Shown here: positions 44,510-52,358 of the stretch, one piece after another | Position numbering within the stretch: position 1 is the first letter of the stretch | How the letters are laid out: every line of letters starts with the position of its first letter | From: Candidatus Gastranaerophilales bacterium | GTDB lineage: Bacteria > Cyanobacteriota > Vampirovibrionia > Gastranaerophilales > Gastranaerophilaceae | Direction of reading: 5' to 3' | Length of the DNA stretch: 57,865 nt | Assembly: GCA_944324435.1 (NCBI GenBank) | Contig: CALUWH010000012.1 | Location: forward strand, 1-57,865 | Position numbers and translations under genes: made by a program | The notes under the pieces: generated by a model | Told to the model about the DNA's origin: nothing | Seen by the model: only the letters and a program-made list of their open reading frames with translations | Databases searched by the model: none

Positions 44510-45397
44510 ATGAATATCGATAATATAGAAATAACAAGCGGTGAGAATATTTATCAAAAAGCCGAAATTAATAAAAATGAAAAAACAATTGATTATGAAA
44601 CAAGTAAAAATTTGTCATACACAGATATTATAAGTATCGCAAAAGGCTTGGATGTAATCAGCGAGTTTTTCGATGTAAACGCCGCTGCAACAACTGCAGG
44701 TACCGGAATTTGTGCAGTAGCGCTCGGCAAATCTCTGGAAGAAGCTGTTCAAAAAACTATGGATTCTAATCCGATAGAGTTTATGAATGCGACTGTTGTT
44801 GTTTCTGCAGAAGTTGACAGTGATATTGCAAAAATCATGAAGAGTTCTAATATTATTGTTGCTCCGAAATTTACTAAAAGTGCGTTGGAGATTCTTGAAC
44901 GCAGAGATGTTTGTTATGTAACGATAAATACTCCGCTCAAGGATTACAAGAAATTTCTTTCTGATGATATTAAAGTGACACCGTTAGGAACACTTACCCA
45001 GAGCCCGAATACAAGTGAGCTTACAAAGGATACTTTCAAGGTTGTTTCTAAGCAGAAGCCGACAGTCGAACAAATAGAAGATGCCGTGTTTGCCTGGAAG
45101 ATTGCAAAACACGCTTCTTCACAGGCTATAGTAATCGCAAAAGACTTGAAAACATCAGCAGTATCTCAAGGCCTGCACAGAGCATCAGTAGAGTTTGCAC
45201 TTGATTATTCCTGTGATATGTCAAAGGAAGCTGTCTTGGCGTCAGATATGCCGATTACGGTACATGATGTTAATGTTGCAGCGCAGGGTAGAATTGGGTT
45301 AATCATGATTCCTCAAGCACCTAAAGATGTAGTGGATTTGGCTGATAAGTACAACATTGCAGTAATAGAGACAGGTTTTACAAATATCCTACTCTAA
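44510..45397 (+). CDS. Degenerate PurH-like (AICAR transformylase-fold) protein
   Basis: A 295-residue protein that follows the AICAR transformylase half of PurH from start to end: GENIYQKAEI (PurH GENPHQ), LSYTDI, EEAVQKTMDSNPIEF, FAWKIAKHASSQAIVIAKD, EAVLASDMPI and a C-terminal IAVIETGF. The N-terminal IMP cyclohydrolase domain is absent. The catalytic Lys-His of the KHxNPCG motif is replaced (TTAGTGICA), so normal activity is doubtful. AAGGAGACAG precedes the ATG, nine bases after the PBP1A gene. Confidence 0.7.
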   Translation: MNIDNIEITSGENIYQKAEINKNEKTIDYETSKNLSYTDIISIAKGLDVISEFFDVNAAATTAGTGICAVALGKSLEEAVQKTMDSNPIEFMNATVVVSAEVDSDIAKIMKSSNIIVAPKFTKSALEILERRDVCYVTINTPLKDYKKFLSDDIKVTPLGTLTQSPNTSELTKDTFKVVSKQKPTVEQIEDAVFAWKIAKHASSQAIVIAKDLKTSAVSQGLHRASVEFALDYSCDMSKEAVLASDMPITVHDVNVAAQGRIGLIMIPQAPKDVVDLADKYNIAVIETGFTNILL

Positions 45398-45426
45398 ATA
45401 TTTTTTAATATATTTTCCAAAATCTC

Positions 45427-45455
45427 TTGACAAAAGAAAAAATCTTTTGTATATT
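45427..45455 (+). promoter_or_regulatory. Near-consensus promoter giving a leaderless mRNA
   Basis: A perfect TTGACA (45427-45432), exactly 17 bases, then TATATT (45450-45455). Six bases later comes the ATG at 45462, so transcription should start on the A of ATG. Confidence 0.8.
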
Positions 45456-45461
45456 TGAGTT

Positions 45462-45662
45462 ATGGAAATGGAAGATTTAATAGAAAAAATTTCTCATATT
45501 GAGGCACAAATAACACTGAATATAAATTTACTTGAAATTGCCCGGGGATACTGCGAATACAATTTTGACAAGGCTTGCGAAATTTCTACACTCGGCAGCT
45601 TAATTGAAATAATATTGGACAATCAACAAAATCTAGCTAAAAATGTCGATGGAATTTTATAG
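45462..45662 (+). CDS. 66-residue hypothetical protein
   Basis: A small acidic, helical protein (MEMEDLIEKISHIEAQITLN) with two Cys near the middle. No family is recognised. Its strength as a gene call comes from the near-consensus promoter immediately in front, which predicts a leaderless message. It may belong to the toxin-antitoxin neighbourhood that follows, but nothing in the sequence proves this. Confidence 0.6.
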   Translation: MEMEDLIEKISHIEAQITLNINLLEIARGYCEYNFDKACEISTLGSLIEIILDNQQNLAKNVDGIL

Positions 45663-45752
45663 AAATTTTAAACAAATTTTCGTTTATAAAAATTTTTTGA
45701 CATGAATCAATCACAAGAATGCTTGAAAGTAAAGAACAGGATAATTAAATTT

Positions 45753-45786
45753 GATTATTGAGATTATGCAGGATTATTGCTATAAT
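45753..45786 (+). promoter_or_regulatory. parD promoter with GATTAT direct repeats
   Basis: The extended -10 TGCTATAAT is at 45778-45786. Directly upstream GATTAT occurs at 45753, 45762 and 45772, roughly one helical turn apart, as expected for a ribbon-helix-helix antitoxin operator. Confidence 0.55.
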
Positions 45787-45815
45787 TTTAATGTTATTAA
45801 TTTAGAGGCATATTT

Positions 45816-46061
45816 ATGGAAATATCTTTGAGCGGAGATTTTGAAAAATTTATAAAGGAACAGATGGCAACAGGTTTATATAATTCTGTTAATGATATAG
45901 TCCAGGAAGCACTGTCACTATTGATATCAAAAAAAAGTATTTCCAAGGAGCGTCTTGAAATGTTAAATAAAGATATTGATGAAGCGCTGGCTGAACTGGA
46001 TGCCGGAAAACATAAAGACGGTCATGATGTCATGAGGAATCTTATCGCCAAATATGAATAA
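45816..46061 (+). CDS. parD: ParD-like antitoxin
   Basis: An 81-residue protein with a short N-terminal ribbon-helix-helix (MEISLSGDFEKFIKEQMATGLYNSVNDIVQEALSLL pattern) and a C-terminal helix rich in charged residues (EALAELDAGKHKDGHDV) that normally wraps ParE. It overlaps the toxin start by eight bases. It likely represses its own promoter. Because the partner toxin is broken, it may now act alone. Confidence 0.88.
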   Translation: MEISLSGDFEKFIKEQMATGLYNSVNDIVQEALSLLISKKSISKERLEMLNKDIDEALAELDAGKHKDGHDVMRNLIAKYE

Positions 46062-46355
46062 CAGATTGACTTTAAGAATCTTAGATAAAGCCGAAGAAGA
46101 CTTGATATTGATTGGGGAATATATTGCAAAGGATAATCCTGCCGCTGCATATAATTTGTTTAAGAATTTTATGCAACTTTTGACTTATTGACCGAGTATC
46201 CGAATCTTGGAGTTAGAAGAACGGATTTTACATATAAAGATGTTCGGTTTTATGTCATAAGAAAAAATTTTTTGATTCTATATAAGTTTGAAGCTTCTAC
46301 ATTGTTTATTTTAAGAGTTCTAACCGCGTATCAAGACATTTGCACTCTCTTATAA
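46054..46355 (+). pseudogene. parE: ParE-like toxin, frameshifted
   Basis: The frame opens with MNNRLTLRILDKAEEDLILI and AAYNLFKNF, a typical ParE N-terminus, then stops at TGA 46189-46191. The +1 frame continues seamlessly with ATFDLLTEYPNLGVRRTDF, RFYVIRKNFLILYKFE and ILRVLTAYQD to TAA at 46355. Adding one T to the four-T run at 46167-46170 restores a full ~100-residue ParE. It is therefore a recent pseudogene or a base-calling error. An intact ParE would poison DNA gyrase. Confidence 0.85.
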
Positions 46356-46445
46356 TTGTAATTTGTTTTAACTTTTGTTGAAAGCATTTAAGAATGTTTT
46401 CAGTATTGTTATAAACTAATAAAGAGTTCCGAAATCAAAGCAAAT

Positions 46446-46534
46446 AAAAAAGTTATCCAACCGAAAAGGGCATAACTGGAATACTCCAACCCAAAATTCA
46501 TTCTCGCATAAGCGATATTTGGATAACTTCTTAT
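46446..46534 (-). ncRNA. Predicted ~89-nt structured small RNA
   Basis: On the minus strand transcription from the promoter at 46569-46541 would start near 46534. An 11-bp perfect closing stem (AAGTTATCCAA, 46529-46519, with 46460-46450) encloses two hairpins, TCGC-TTAT-GCGA and GGG..TGGA-GTAT-TCCA..CCC. It ends in six T (46451-46446), so the closing stem doubles as an intrinsic terminator. It is divergent from the HEPN gene. An open reading frame crosses it on the same strand but lacks a good start and runs through the terminator. Confidence 0.6.
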
Positions 46535-46540
46535 ATATTC

Positions 46541-46569
46541 ATGATAATATATTTATAGGTAAAAGTCAA
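46541..46569 (-). promoter_or_regulatory. Promoter of the small RNA
   Basis: On the minus strand TTGACT (46569-46564), exactly 17 bases, then TATCAT (46546-46541): five of six matches in each box. Confidence 0.7.
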
Positions 46570-46591
46570 TATTAATAATAGATTAGGATAT

Positions 46592-47374
46592 ATGAACGAT
46601 TATATATTAACAGAATTTGCAATATTTTATAAAAGGTTGATAGTGGTAGAATTAGCCTTGAAAAATTTGATTGTTAATAAATACCTAGAGGCCTATGAAG
46701 ATAACGCATATAATGTTTTGTACAGGTATTTCAAAACCATACAATTGAGAAGAGCTGTTAATGATACAACTTTTATTAGAATACATGAATCGGCCTTGTC
46801 AGAACGAGATAAATTAGAGCAATCAACTCATAAGATGTATATAAGTGAATTATTAAATCTGTTTGCAAATGGCGTATATTTGAAAAACAAGAAAATCAAA
46901 AATAAATTTTTTGAAGACTACATTGCAACGAATTCAACTGACTTTCAGCAAAAATGTAAAATATTGAAAGACTTTAGAAATTGTATTGCACATGGGAATG
47001 TAAAGAAATATACATTAGAAAGACAAAAATTTATTAGAGGATTAGTATATTTTGAGAAAATTTTGAAATGTAACATTATTCTCAGCTGCAACTTAATAGA
47101 CAAAATTAACAAATCTCCGAAATTGTCCTGCAAAGATATACTATCTTTCATCTATACAGAGAATAAAGAAATCTTCAAAGATGATAAGTTATTGATTTTA
47201 TTGTTTGATGATATTGCACTTATAAATGGCTATACGTTTCAAGGATTGCCACAGCGAAAATCTATCATAAGAGAACATTTTAAGATTCTTGAAAATGTAA
47301 AAAAAGAAATAAGTGTTGATAATCCTTTATCAACAGAACCTAATATACAAATGTCATTGTTTGGTGATTTATAA
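46592..47374 (+). CDS. HEPN-domain protein (possible Abi-type RNase)
   Basis: A 260-residue, Lys/Ile/Asn-rich helical protein. The stretch KILKDFRNCIAHGN carries Arg129-x4-His134, the Rx4-6H catalytic motif of HEPN RNases. The first ~120 residues form long helices with YRYFKTIQLRRAV. TTAGGAT precedes the ATG. It is not the canonical Abi_2 family, as far as I can tell. It stands beside a divergent structured RNA and a broken ParDE, in more AT-rich sequence than its neighbours, which suggests acquired defence or toxin DNA. Confidence 0.65.
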   Translation: MNDYILTEFAIFYKRLIVVELALKNLIVNKYLEAYEDNAYNVLYRYFKTIQLRRAVNDTTFIRIHESALSERDKLEQSTHKMYISELLNLFANGVYLKNKKIKNKFFEDYIATNSTDFQQKCKILKDFRNCIAHGNVKKYTLERQKFIRGLVYFEKILKCNIILSCNLIDKINKSPKLSCKDILSFIYTENKEIFKDDKLLILLFDDIALINGYTFQGLPQRKSIIREHFKILENVKKEISVDNPLSTEPNIQMSLFGDL

Positions 47375-47413
47375 CTTTTTTAGCAAAATACATTTCTTAT
47401 TGTTATAAATTTT

Positions 47414-47439
47414 TCTTGTGCTATAATTACATCACAAGA
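47414..47439 (+). promoter_or_regulatory. marR promoter and likely MarR operator
   Basis: The inverted repeat TCTTGTG (47414-47420) / CACAAGA (47433-47439) brackets an extended -10, TGCTATAAT (47419-47427). Binding of the MarR protein here would block its own operon. Confidence 0.65.
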
Positions 47440-47464
47440 GTATTATAATATCAACAGGGAAAAA

Positions 47465-47923
47465 ATGTATAGGGAATATTTAAAAGGAAGAATAGGCGCG
47501 CTGGTTTTTATTACCGGTACTTTTATCAGAGGGTTATCATCTCAAACATTTGCAGAAAAAGAGTTTGAGCTTACGCCTGACCAGTACGTGATTCTGAATC
47601 TTTTGCTTGAAAATGACGAGATAATGTATCAACGACAGCTTGCGGAAATAACCCTCAAAGACAGAGCTAATATGTCTAGGATTATTGAAATTCTGCATAA
47701 GAAAGGGTTTATAGAAAAAATACCGGATTCTAACGGTAGAAAGATTTATAAGCTTGTTGTGACAGAAAAAGGAAAAGAAGCCCGGGACAAAGCTTTTCCG
47801 ACGGATATTGAGTTAAGGAAAATGATTACGAATAATATTACGGAAGAAGAGCTTGCCGTAACATTCAGAACTTTAGAAAAAATGAATATGAATATTAGAG
47901 ACAAAGTAAAATTGCAAATATAA
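47465..47923 (+). CDS. MarR-family transcriptional regulator
   Basis: A 152-residue winged-helix repressor: LTPDQYVILNLLLENDEI, then the recognition region RQLAEITLKDRANMSRIIEILHKKGFIEK and the wing IPDSNGRKIYKLVVTEKG. It heads a three-gene efflux operon (13 bases to the next gene) and probably releases its operator at 47414-47439 when a drug or phenolic compound binds. Confidence 0.93.
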   Translation: MYREYLKGRIGALVFITGTFIRGLSSQTFAEKEFELTPDQYVILNLLLENDEIMYQRQLAEITLKDRANMSRIIEILHKKGFIEKIPDSNGRKIYKLVVTEKGKEARDKAFPTDIELRKMITNNITEEELAVTFRTLEKMNMNIRDKVKLQI

Positions 47924-47935
47924 AAGGAGACAGAA

Positions 47936-48913
47936 GTGGAAGAAAAAGCCGAAGATATAATAGAAGTTGAAGACACTCGCCCCGAATATATGAAGAAAAG
48001 AGTAATCGTTCCAAGTGTGACCGCTATAATATTTCTTATTTGCGGAATTTTTTACGCTATTCACACGGTTTATTACAAATCAACAGACGATGCTTTTATA
48101 GAGGGGCATGTAATAACTGTAGCGCCAAGGGTTTCCGGCCCAGTTTTGAAGCTTAACATCGAAGATAACCAAGAGGTTAAGAAGGGAGATTTGTTTTTGG
48201 AAATCGACCCAAAGGATTATGAAGCAAGGCTGAAGCAGGCAGAGGCCAAGCTTGAGGAGGCAAAGTCAGCACTTGTTAATGCCGATAATCAGGTTGTAAG
48301 AAACTATTCCGAACTTGATTTTGCAAAGAGCGATTACGAGAGGTATTCCAAAATGTATGATAAGGGAATCGCGTCTAAACAGGATTATGACGCGAGTTTG
48401 AACAAGCTTACCTCCGCACAGTCAAACAGTAATTCAGCTAAGGCTCATTTTGATGAGATAAATGCTTCAATAAAAAGACTGGAGGCAGAAGTTGAGGAGG
48501 ATAAGCTGAATCTTTCTTATACCAAGATTTATGCAGCCTCAGACGGAAGGATTACAAACCGTACGGTTGAACAGGGGAATTATGTTCAGGTAGCGCAGCC
48601 GATGTTCTCTATCGTGCCCGAAAAAATGTGGATTGTTGCCAATTTTAAAGAAACACAGCTTGCAAATATGAAAAAAGGCCAGCCTGTAAAAATTAAGATT
48701 GATACTTATGGCGGCAAAAAGTTTAAAGGCGAAGTCGACAGCATACAGCGCTCAACCGGCGCAAGGGCGAGTCTTTTTCCGCCCGAAAATGCGGTCGGAA
48801 GCTACGTAAAAATTGTTCAGAGGGTTCCGGTTAAGATAGTATTTACGGAAGATATTTCAAAATATAATATTGTTCCCGGCATGTCAGTTGTTCCGGAGGT
48901 AAAGGTTAAGTAA
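47936..48913 (+). CDS. emrA: EmrA/HlyD-type membrane fusion protein
   Basis: A 325-residue periplasmic adaptor with a GTG start behind AAAGGAGA. One membrane helix (about 23-43) is followed by the biotinyl-lipoyl half-motif (VAPRVSGPVLKLNIEDNQEVKKGD), an alpha-helical hairpin near 95-195, and the second half-motif (YAASDGRITNRTVEQGNYV). It connects the inner-membrane transporter to an outer-membrane channel; no TolC-like gene is nearby. Confidence 0.93.
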   Translation: MEEKAEDIIEVEDTRPEYMKKRVIVPSVTAIIFLICGIFYAIHTVYYKSTDDAFIEGHVITVAPRVSGPVLKLNIEDNQEVKKGDLFLEIDPKDYEARLKQAEAKLEEAKSALVNADNQVVRNYSELDFAKSDYERYSKMYDKGIASKQDYDASLNKLTSAQSNSNSAKAHFDEINASIKRLEAEVEEDKLNLSYTKIYAASDGRITNRTVEQGNYVQVAQPMFSIVPEKMWIVANFKETQLANMKKGQPVKIKIDTYGGKKFKGEVDSIQRSTGARASLFPPENAVGSYVKIVQRVPVKIVFTEDISKYNIVPGMSVVPEVKVK

Positions 48914-48914
48914 T

Positions 48915-50507
48915 ATGGCGAAGGTTGTGTATAAACATAAACCTGCACCTTTGTGGCTGGTTGCTTTTTCAATACTTTTGCCGACGTCGTTTTCCTGTCT
49001 TGCGACATCAGCGACTAACGTTGCGATTCCGCATATTTCGGGATATTTTGGCTCAACTATTGATGAGGCTAACTGGATTATTACATCATATATGATTGCA
49101 AATGCATGCTTAATCCTTATGTCAGGCTGGATTGAGAGTGTAATGGGAAGAAAACTGTTTCTGAAAATTTTTATAGGAATTTTTACTCTCGGCTCATTTA
49201 TCTGTGCAGTTGCTCCAAATCTTAATCTTATGGTACTCGGAAGATTGATTCAGGGAATAGGCGGCGGCCCTATGACACCGCTTGCGCAATCGATTTTGCT
49301 TGCTGCCTTCCCTCAGGAAAAGAGAGGGATTGCAATGAGTTTGTACGGCATGGCTGTTATGGTTTTTGCGATTCTCGGCCCGACTTTTGGGGGATTTATT
49401 GTCGATAATGCGGATTGGCAGTGGATTTACCTTGTTAATATTCCAATCGGGATTCTTTCTATATCAATGGTTCACGCTAATATTGAAGACACGGAGCATA
49501 AAAAGGGCGCAATAAATGCTGATTTTCCCGGCATGATTTCTCTTGTCTTATGGCTTCTTTCTATGCAGGTTGTATTGGATAAGGGACAGCAGTACAACTG
49601 GTTTGACTGCGCGTGGATATCGTGGTTGTCAGGATTCTCTGTATGCGCGCTTACGTTTTTTATCATAAGAGAATTAGAGGCAAAAAATCCGCTGATTAAT
49701 CTTAGATTATTCAAGGATAAAAATTTCTTTATAGGAACACTTTTAAGTTCTTCAATTAATATGCTTGTGTTTTCAACAATCGTACTTGTGCCGCAATTTT
49801 TACAAAATATGATGGGATATACTGCTATATTAAGCGGTTATGCCCTCGCACCGAGAATTTTTTCCTGCGTTTTGATGATGCTTGTGATAAACCCGTTAAT
49901 GAAAATTTTTGATAACAGAATTCTTATTGCTATCGGATTTTTCCTTTTAGGAATCTCTGTTTTATTCTTTGTTAATTTAAATCTTTCCGTTTCTTTTATA
50001 TACATGGCAATTCCGCAGGTTTTAATGGGTTTTGGGGTCATAATGACTTTTATCCCTGTTTCGTCTATGGTTTTGGGTACACTTCCCAAATCGGAATTAA
50101 CAAATGGCGCAAGTTTGCATAACTTGTGTAAAAGTACAATGACTGCGGTTATTGCATCAGTAGCCTCGACTCTGGTTGCGCGTCATGCACAGATGCACCA
50201 GGTTTTTCTGGTTAAGAACCTGTCTAATTTCAGCCTTGTTTTCCAACAAAAGTTTATGGCACTTACTCACACTTTTATGTCAAACGCTTCAAGTTCTTTT
50301 GCCTCTGTTAAAACAAATTCGTACTTGTACAAATCCCTGTTAACGCAGTCGCGTTTGATGGCTTATGTTGATGTATTTGCAACATTTGCACTGATAGCGT
50401 TTTTGCTGATTCCGCTTGCATTTCTTTTTGATGTTGAAAACAAACATAAAACTTGCGGCAAGCATAGAGCAATAGTTTTAAAACAGATTCCCGGCGACAG
50501 GATATAA
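48915..50507 (+). CDS. emrB: DHA2-family MFS drug transporter (EmrB/QacA type)
   Basis: A 530-residue, 14-helix proton antiporter. It has ATSATNVAIPHISGYFGSTIDEANWIITSYM near residue 30 (helix 1 motif D1), the GRKLFLKIF motif A loop, and ALGRLIQGIGGGPMTPLAQS-type helix 4 with motif B. It starts one base after emrA. Together with EmrA it exports hydrophobic compounds from the inner membrane. Confidence 0.93.
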   Translation: MAKVVYKHKPAPLWLVAFSILLPTSFSCLATSATNVAIPHISGYFGSTIDEANWIITSYMIANACLILMSGWIESVMGRKLFLKIFIGIFTLGSFICAVAPNLNLMVLGRLIQGIGGGPMTPLAQSILLAAFPQEKRGIAMSLYGMAVMVFAILGPTFGGFIVDNADWQWIYLVNIPIGILSISMVHANIEDTEHKKGAINADFPGMISLVLWLLSMQVVLDKGQQYNWFDCAWISWLSGFSVCALTFFIIRELEAKNPLINLRLFKDKNFFIGTLLSSSINMLVFSTIVLVPQFLQNMMGYTAILSGYALAPRIFSCVLMMLVINPLMKIFDNRILIAIGFFLLGISVLFFVNLNLSVSFIYMAIPQVLMGFGVIMTFIPVSSMVLGTLPKSELTNGASLHNLCKSTMTAVIASVASTLVARHAQMHQVFLVKNLSNFSLVFQQKFMALTHTFMSNASSSFASVKTNSYLYKSLLTQSRLMAYVDVFATFALIAFLLIPLAFLFDVENKHKTCGKHRAIVLKQIPGDRI

Positions 50508-50539
50508 GACAGGCTGCAGAATATAGTATTTTGCTTTTA

Positions 50540-52303
50540 CTACGATAACTTTCTAATCATTTCATGAGCTTCTTCATCCTCCGGAAATACTGAAACAATT
50601 TTTTCCAGATATTCAAGCGCTTTATCATTGTCCTTCAAGCCTTCATAGCATTTTGCCAAACTCATCAAAACCGAAATATTATCAGGACGTTTTGCAAGCA
50701 GGTTCAGGAATATATTAAGCGCCGGCTCGTATTCTCCAAGTTCATAATAAGTAAGCGCAAGCAGGTTCTGAGTTTCTATATCCGGATTCTGTTCTACTGC
50801 ACGTATCAAGTAATGTTTTGCCTCCTCAAATTCTTTTCTTGCATAAAGAATTCTTCCCATACAAAATTGAATATACTCATGATGAGGATTAAACTTTAAT
50901 GCTTTTAATACATAATCTTTAGCTTCGTCAAGCTGATTAAGTATAAGTTTATTAAGCCCCATAAAAGTCAGTGCAAGCACGTTATCCGGTTCAATATCCA
51001 GAGCCTCACCGTAAAACCTTTCAGCTTCCGTATTTCTTGAGGTTGAATACAGAAAGTTGCCGTATTCGAAGAGTATCTCAAAATCGTTCGGCTGTAATCT
51101 CATTGCAGTCTTAAACTCGTCATCTGCATAATCAAAAAGACGTTTATTAAGATATATGATACCTAAATCTTTATGTGCTTTTGCAAAATCAGGATTCATC
51201 TGTATGACTTTTTTAAGCATCTTCTCCGCGGTATCAGTATCGCAAAGGCTTGATGACAGTATTGCGTACTGGTGCAATATCTCCGGTGTCGGATTATTTT
51301 TTAACAAGATTTTGTCATAAACTTCTTTTGCCTTGGCAAGCTGATTTGCTTTTATATACAGACTTGCAAGCTTTTGTGCCGGAAGTATGAATTTTGGATT
51401 CATATAAACGACACCTTCCAATAAAGCTATAGCTGTCTGTATCTCTCCCATCGCTTCATAACAAGTCGCAAGATTATATTTATATGTTTCTTTTTGAGGA
51501 AATTGTACAAGGAGCTTTTTGTATATATCAGCTGCTTTAACATACTGTCCGGATTTAACCTCGGACATTGCAAGAGCAACCTTAAAGCTCTCATCGCTCT
51601 CATCAAGTTTCACGGCCTTTTCCAAATATTCGCATGCAGCTTCATGATTCTGCTGAACCTGATATGCTGAGCCGATATTATAATAAGCCATCGGATTTTT
51701 AGGATTCAGTTCAAGAGCCTTTTTATAACTCTTGATTGCCTCCTCAAATTTGCCTGTTGCCATGTAGCTTGTGCCGAGACTATTGTAAATGCTTATATTA
51801 TTCGGGGCTTTTTCAAGAGCTTTCTTCAATGGTTCAATACTTTTTGCAAAATCTTTTATTTTCATATAAGCCGTTCCGGCGATGAAATCAAAAATATAAT
51901 CTTCAGCATCTCCTGCAGAAGCAATATTTGCTATTTTAATAGCTTCTTTTGGCTCATTAAGTTTCATAAGAGCAATACACAGGCTCTTGTAGGCATCCGT
52001 ATAATTAGGACGAAGCTCTACGACTTTTAAATAAGCATTTTTTGCAGAAACATAATCTCCAAGTTTGTCATAACTGTTTCCAAGATAGAACCACGACGAC
52101 GCATCATCAGGATTATATTTTACTATTGTTTCAAAGGTCTTTCTTGCCTTTGTCCAATCATTAAGATTCATATATGTTAAACCGGCAAGTTTTAGAAGCT
52201 CTTGATTCTCGGCGTCTTCTGCAAGAGCTTCGTCAATAAGGACCACGGCAGTCTGAAAATCTTTTTTCCCAACTAAATCGTTAATTCTATCTATATCAGC
52301 CAT
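50540..52303 (-). CDS. Large TPR-repeat protein
   Basis: A ~587-residue protein made almost entirely of about sixteen tetratricopeptide repeats (units such as PNNISIYNSLGTSYMATGKFEEAIKSYKKAL pattern), with no signal peptide or catalytic domain. It probably scaffolds protein complexes in the cytosol. I start it at MADIDRINDL (52303), preceded by GGGGTAAATAG; the frame continues upstream to 52369 through a 12-base tandem repeat and overlaps the sigma gene, a possible longer start. Confidence 0.85.
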   Translation of the reverse strand: MADIDRINDLVGKKDFQTAVVLIDEALAEDAENQELLKLAGLTYMNLNDWTKARKTFETIVKYNPDDASSWFYLGNSYDKLGDYVSAKNAYLKVVELRPNYTDAYKSLCIALMKLNEPKEAIKIANIASAGDAEDYIFDFIAGTAYMKIKDFAKSIEPLKKALEKAPNNISIYNSLGTSYMATGKFEEAIKSYKKALELNPKNPMAYYNIGSAYQVQQNHEAACEYLEKAVKLDESDESFKVALAMSEVKSGQYVKAADIYKKLLVQFPQKETYKYNLATCYEAMGEIQTAIALLEGVVYMNPKFILPAQKLASLYIKANQLAKAKEVYDKILLKNNPTPEILHQYAILSSSLCDTDTAEKMLKKVIQMNPDFAKAHKDLGIIYLNKRLFDYADDEFKTAMRLQPNDFEILFEYGNFLYSTSRNTEAERFYGEALDIEPDNVLALTFMGLNKLILNQLDEAKDYVLKALKFNPHHEYIQFCMGRILYARKEFEEAKHYLIRAVEQNPDIETQNLLALTYYELGEYEPALNIFLNLLAKRPDNISVLMSLAKCYEGLKDNDKALEYLEKIVSVFPEDEEAHEMIRKLS

Positions 52304-52315
52304 ATTTCTATTTAC

Positions 52316-52356
52316 CCCAGATTTACCCTCTGATTTACCCTCTGATTTACCCCTTT
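52316..52356 (-). repeat. Tandem 12-mers between the sigma and TPR genes
   Basis: The unit AGAGGGTAAATC is repeated with a 12-base period: two full copies flanked by partial ones (GGGGTAAATC, TGGGGTAAATA). Each copy carries a G-rich ribosome-site-like core. In the TPR frame it would encode Gly-Lys-Ser-Glu units. Confidence 0.8.
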
Positions 52357-52358
52357 TC

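Noticed and set aside
46446..46534. Integron attC site
   Set aside because: The left arm contains an RYYYAAC-like ATCCAAC, but the right side is TTTGGAT instead of GTTRRRY, there is no integrase or cassette array, and a promoter plus T-run fits an RNA gene better.
46421..46545. Minus-strand small protein (frame ending MNFGLEYSSYALFGW... hydrophobic tail)
   Set aside because: It has no good start codon or ribosome site and would have to read through the predicted terminator; kept only as an alternative to the RNA.
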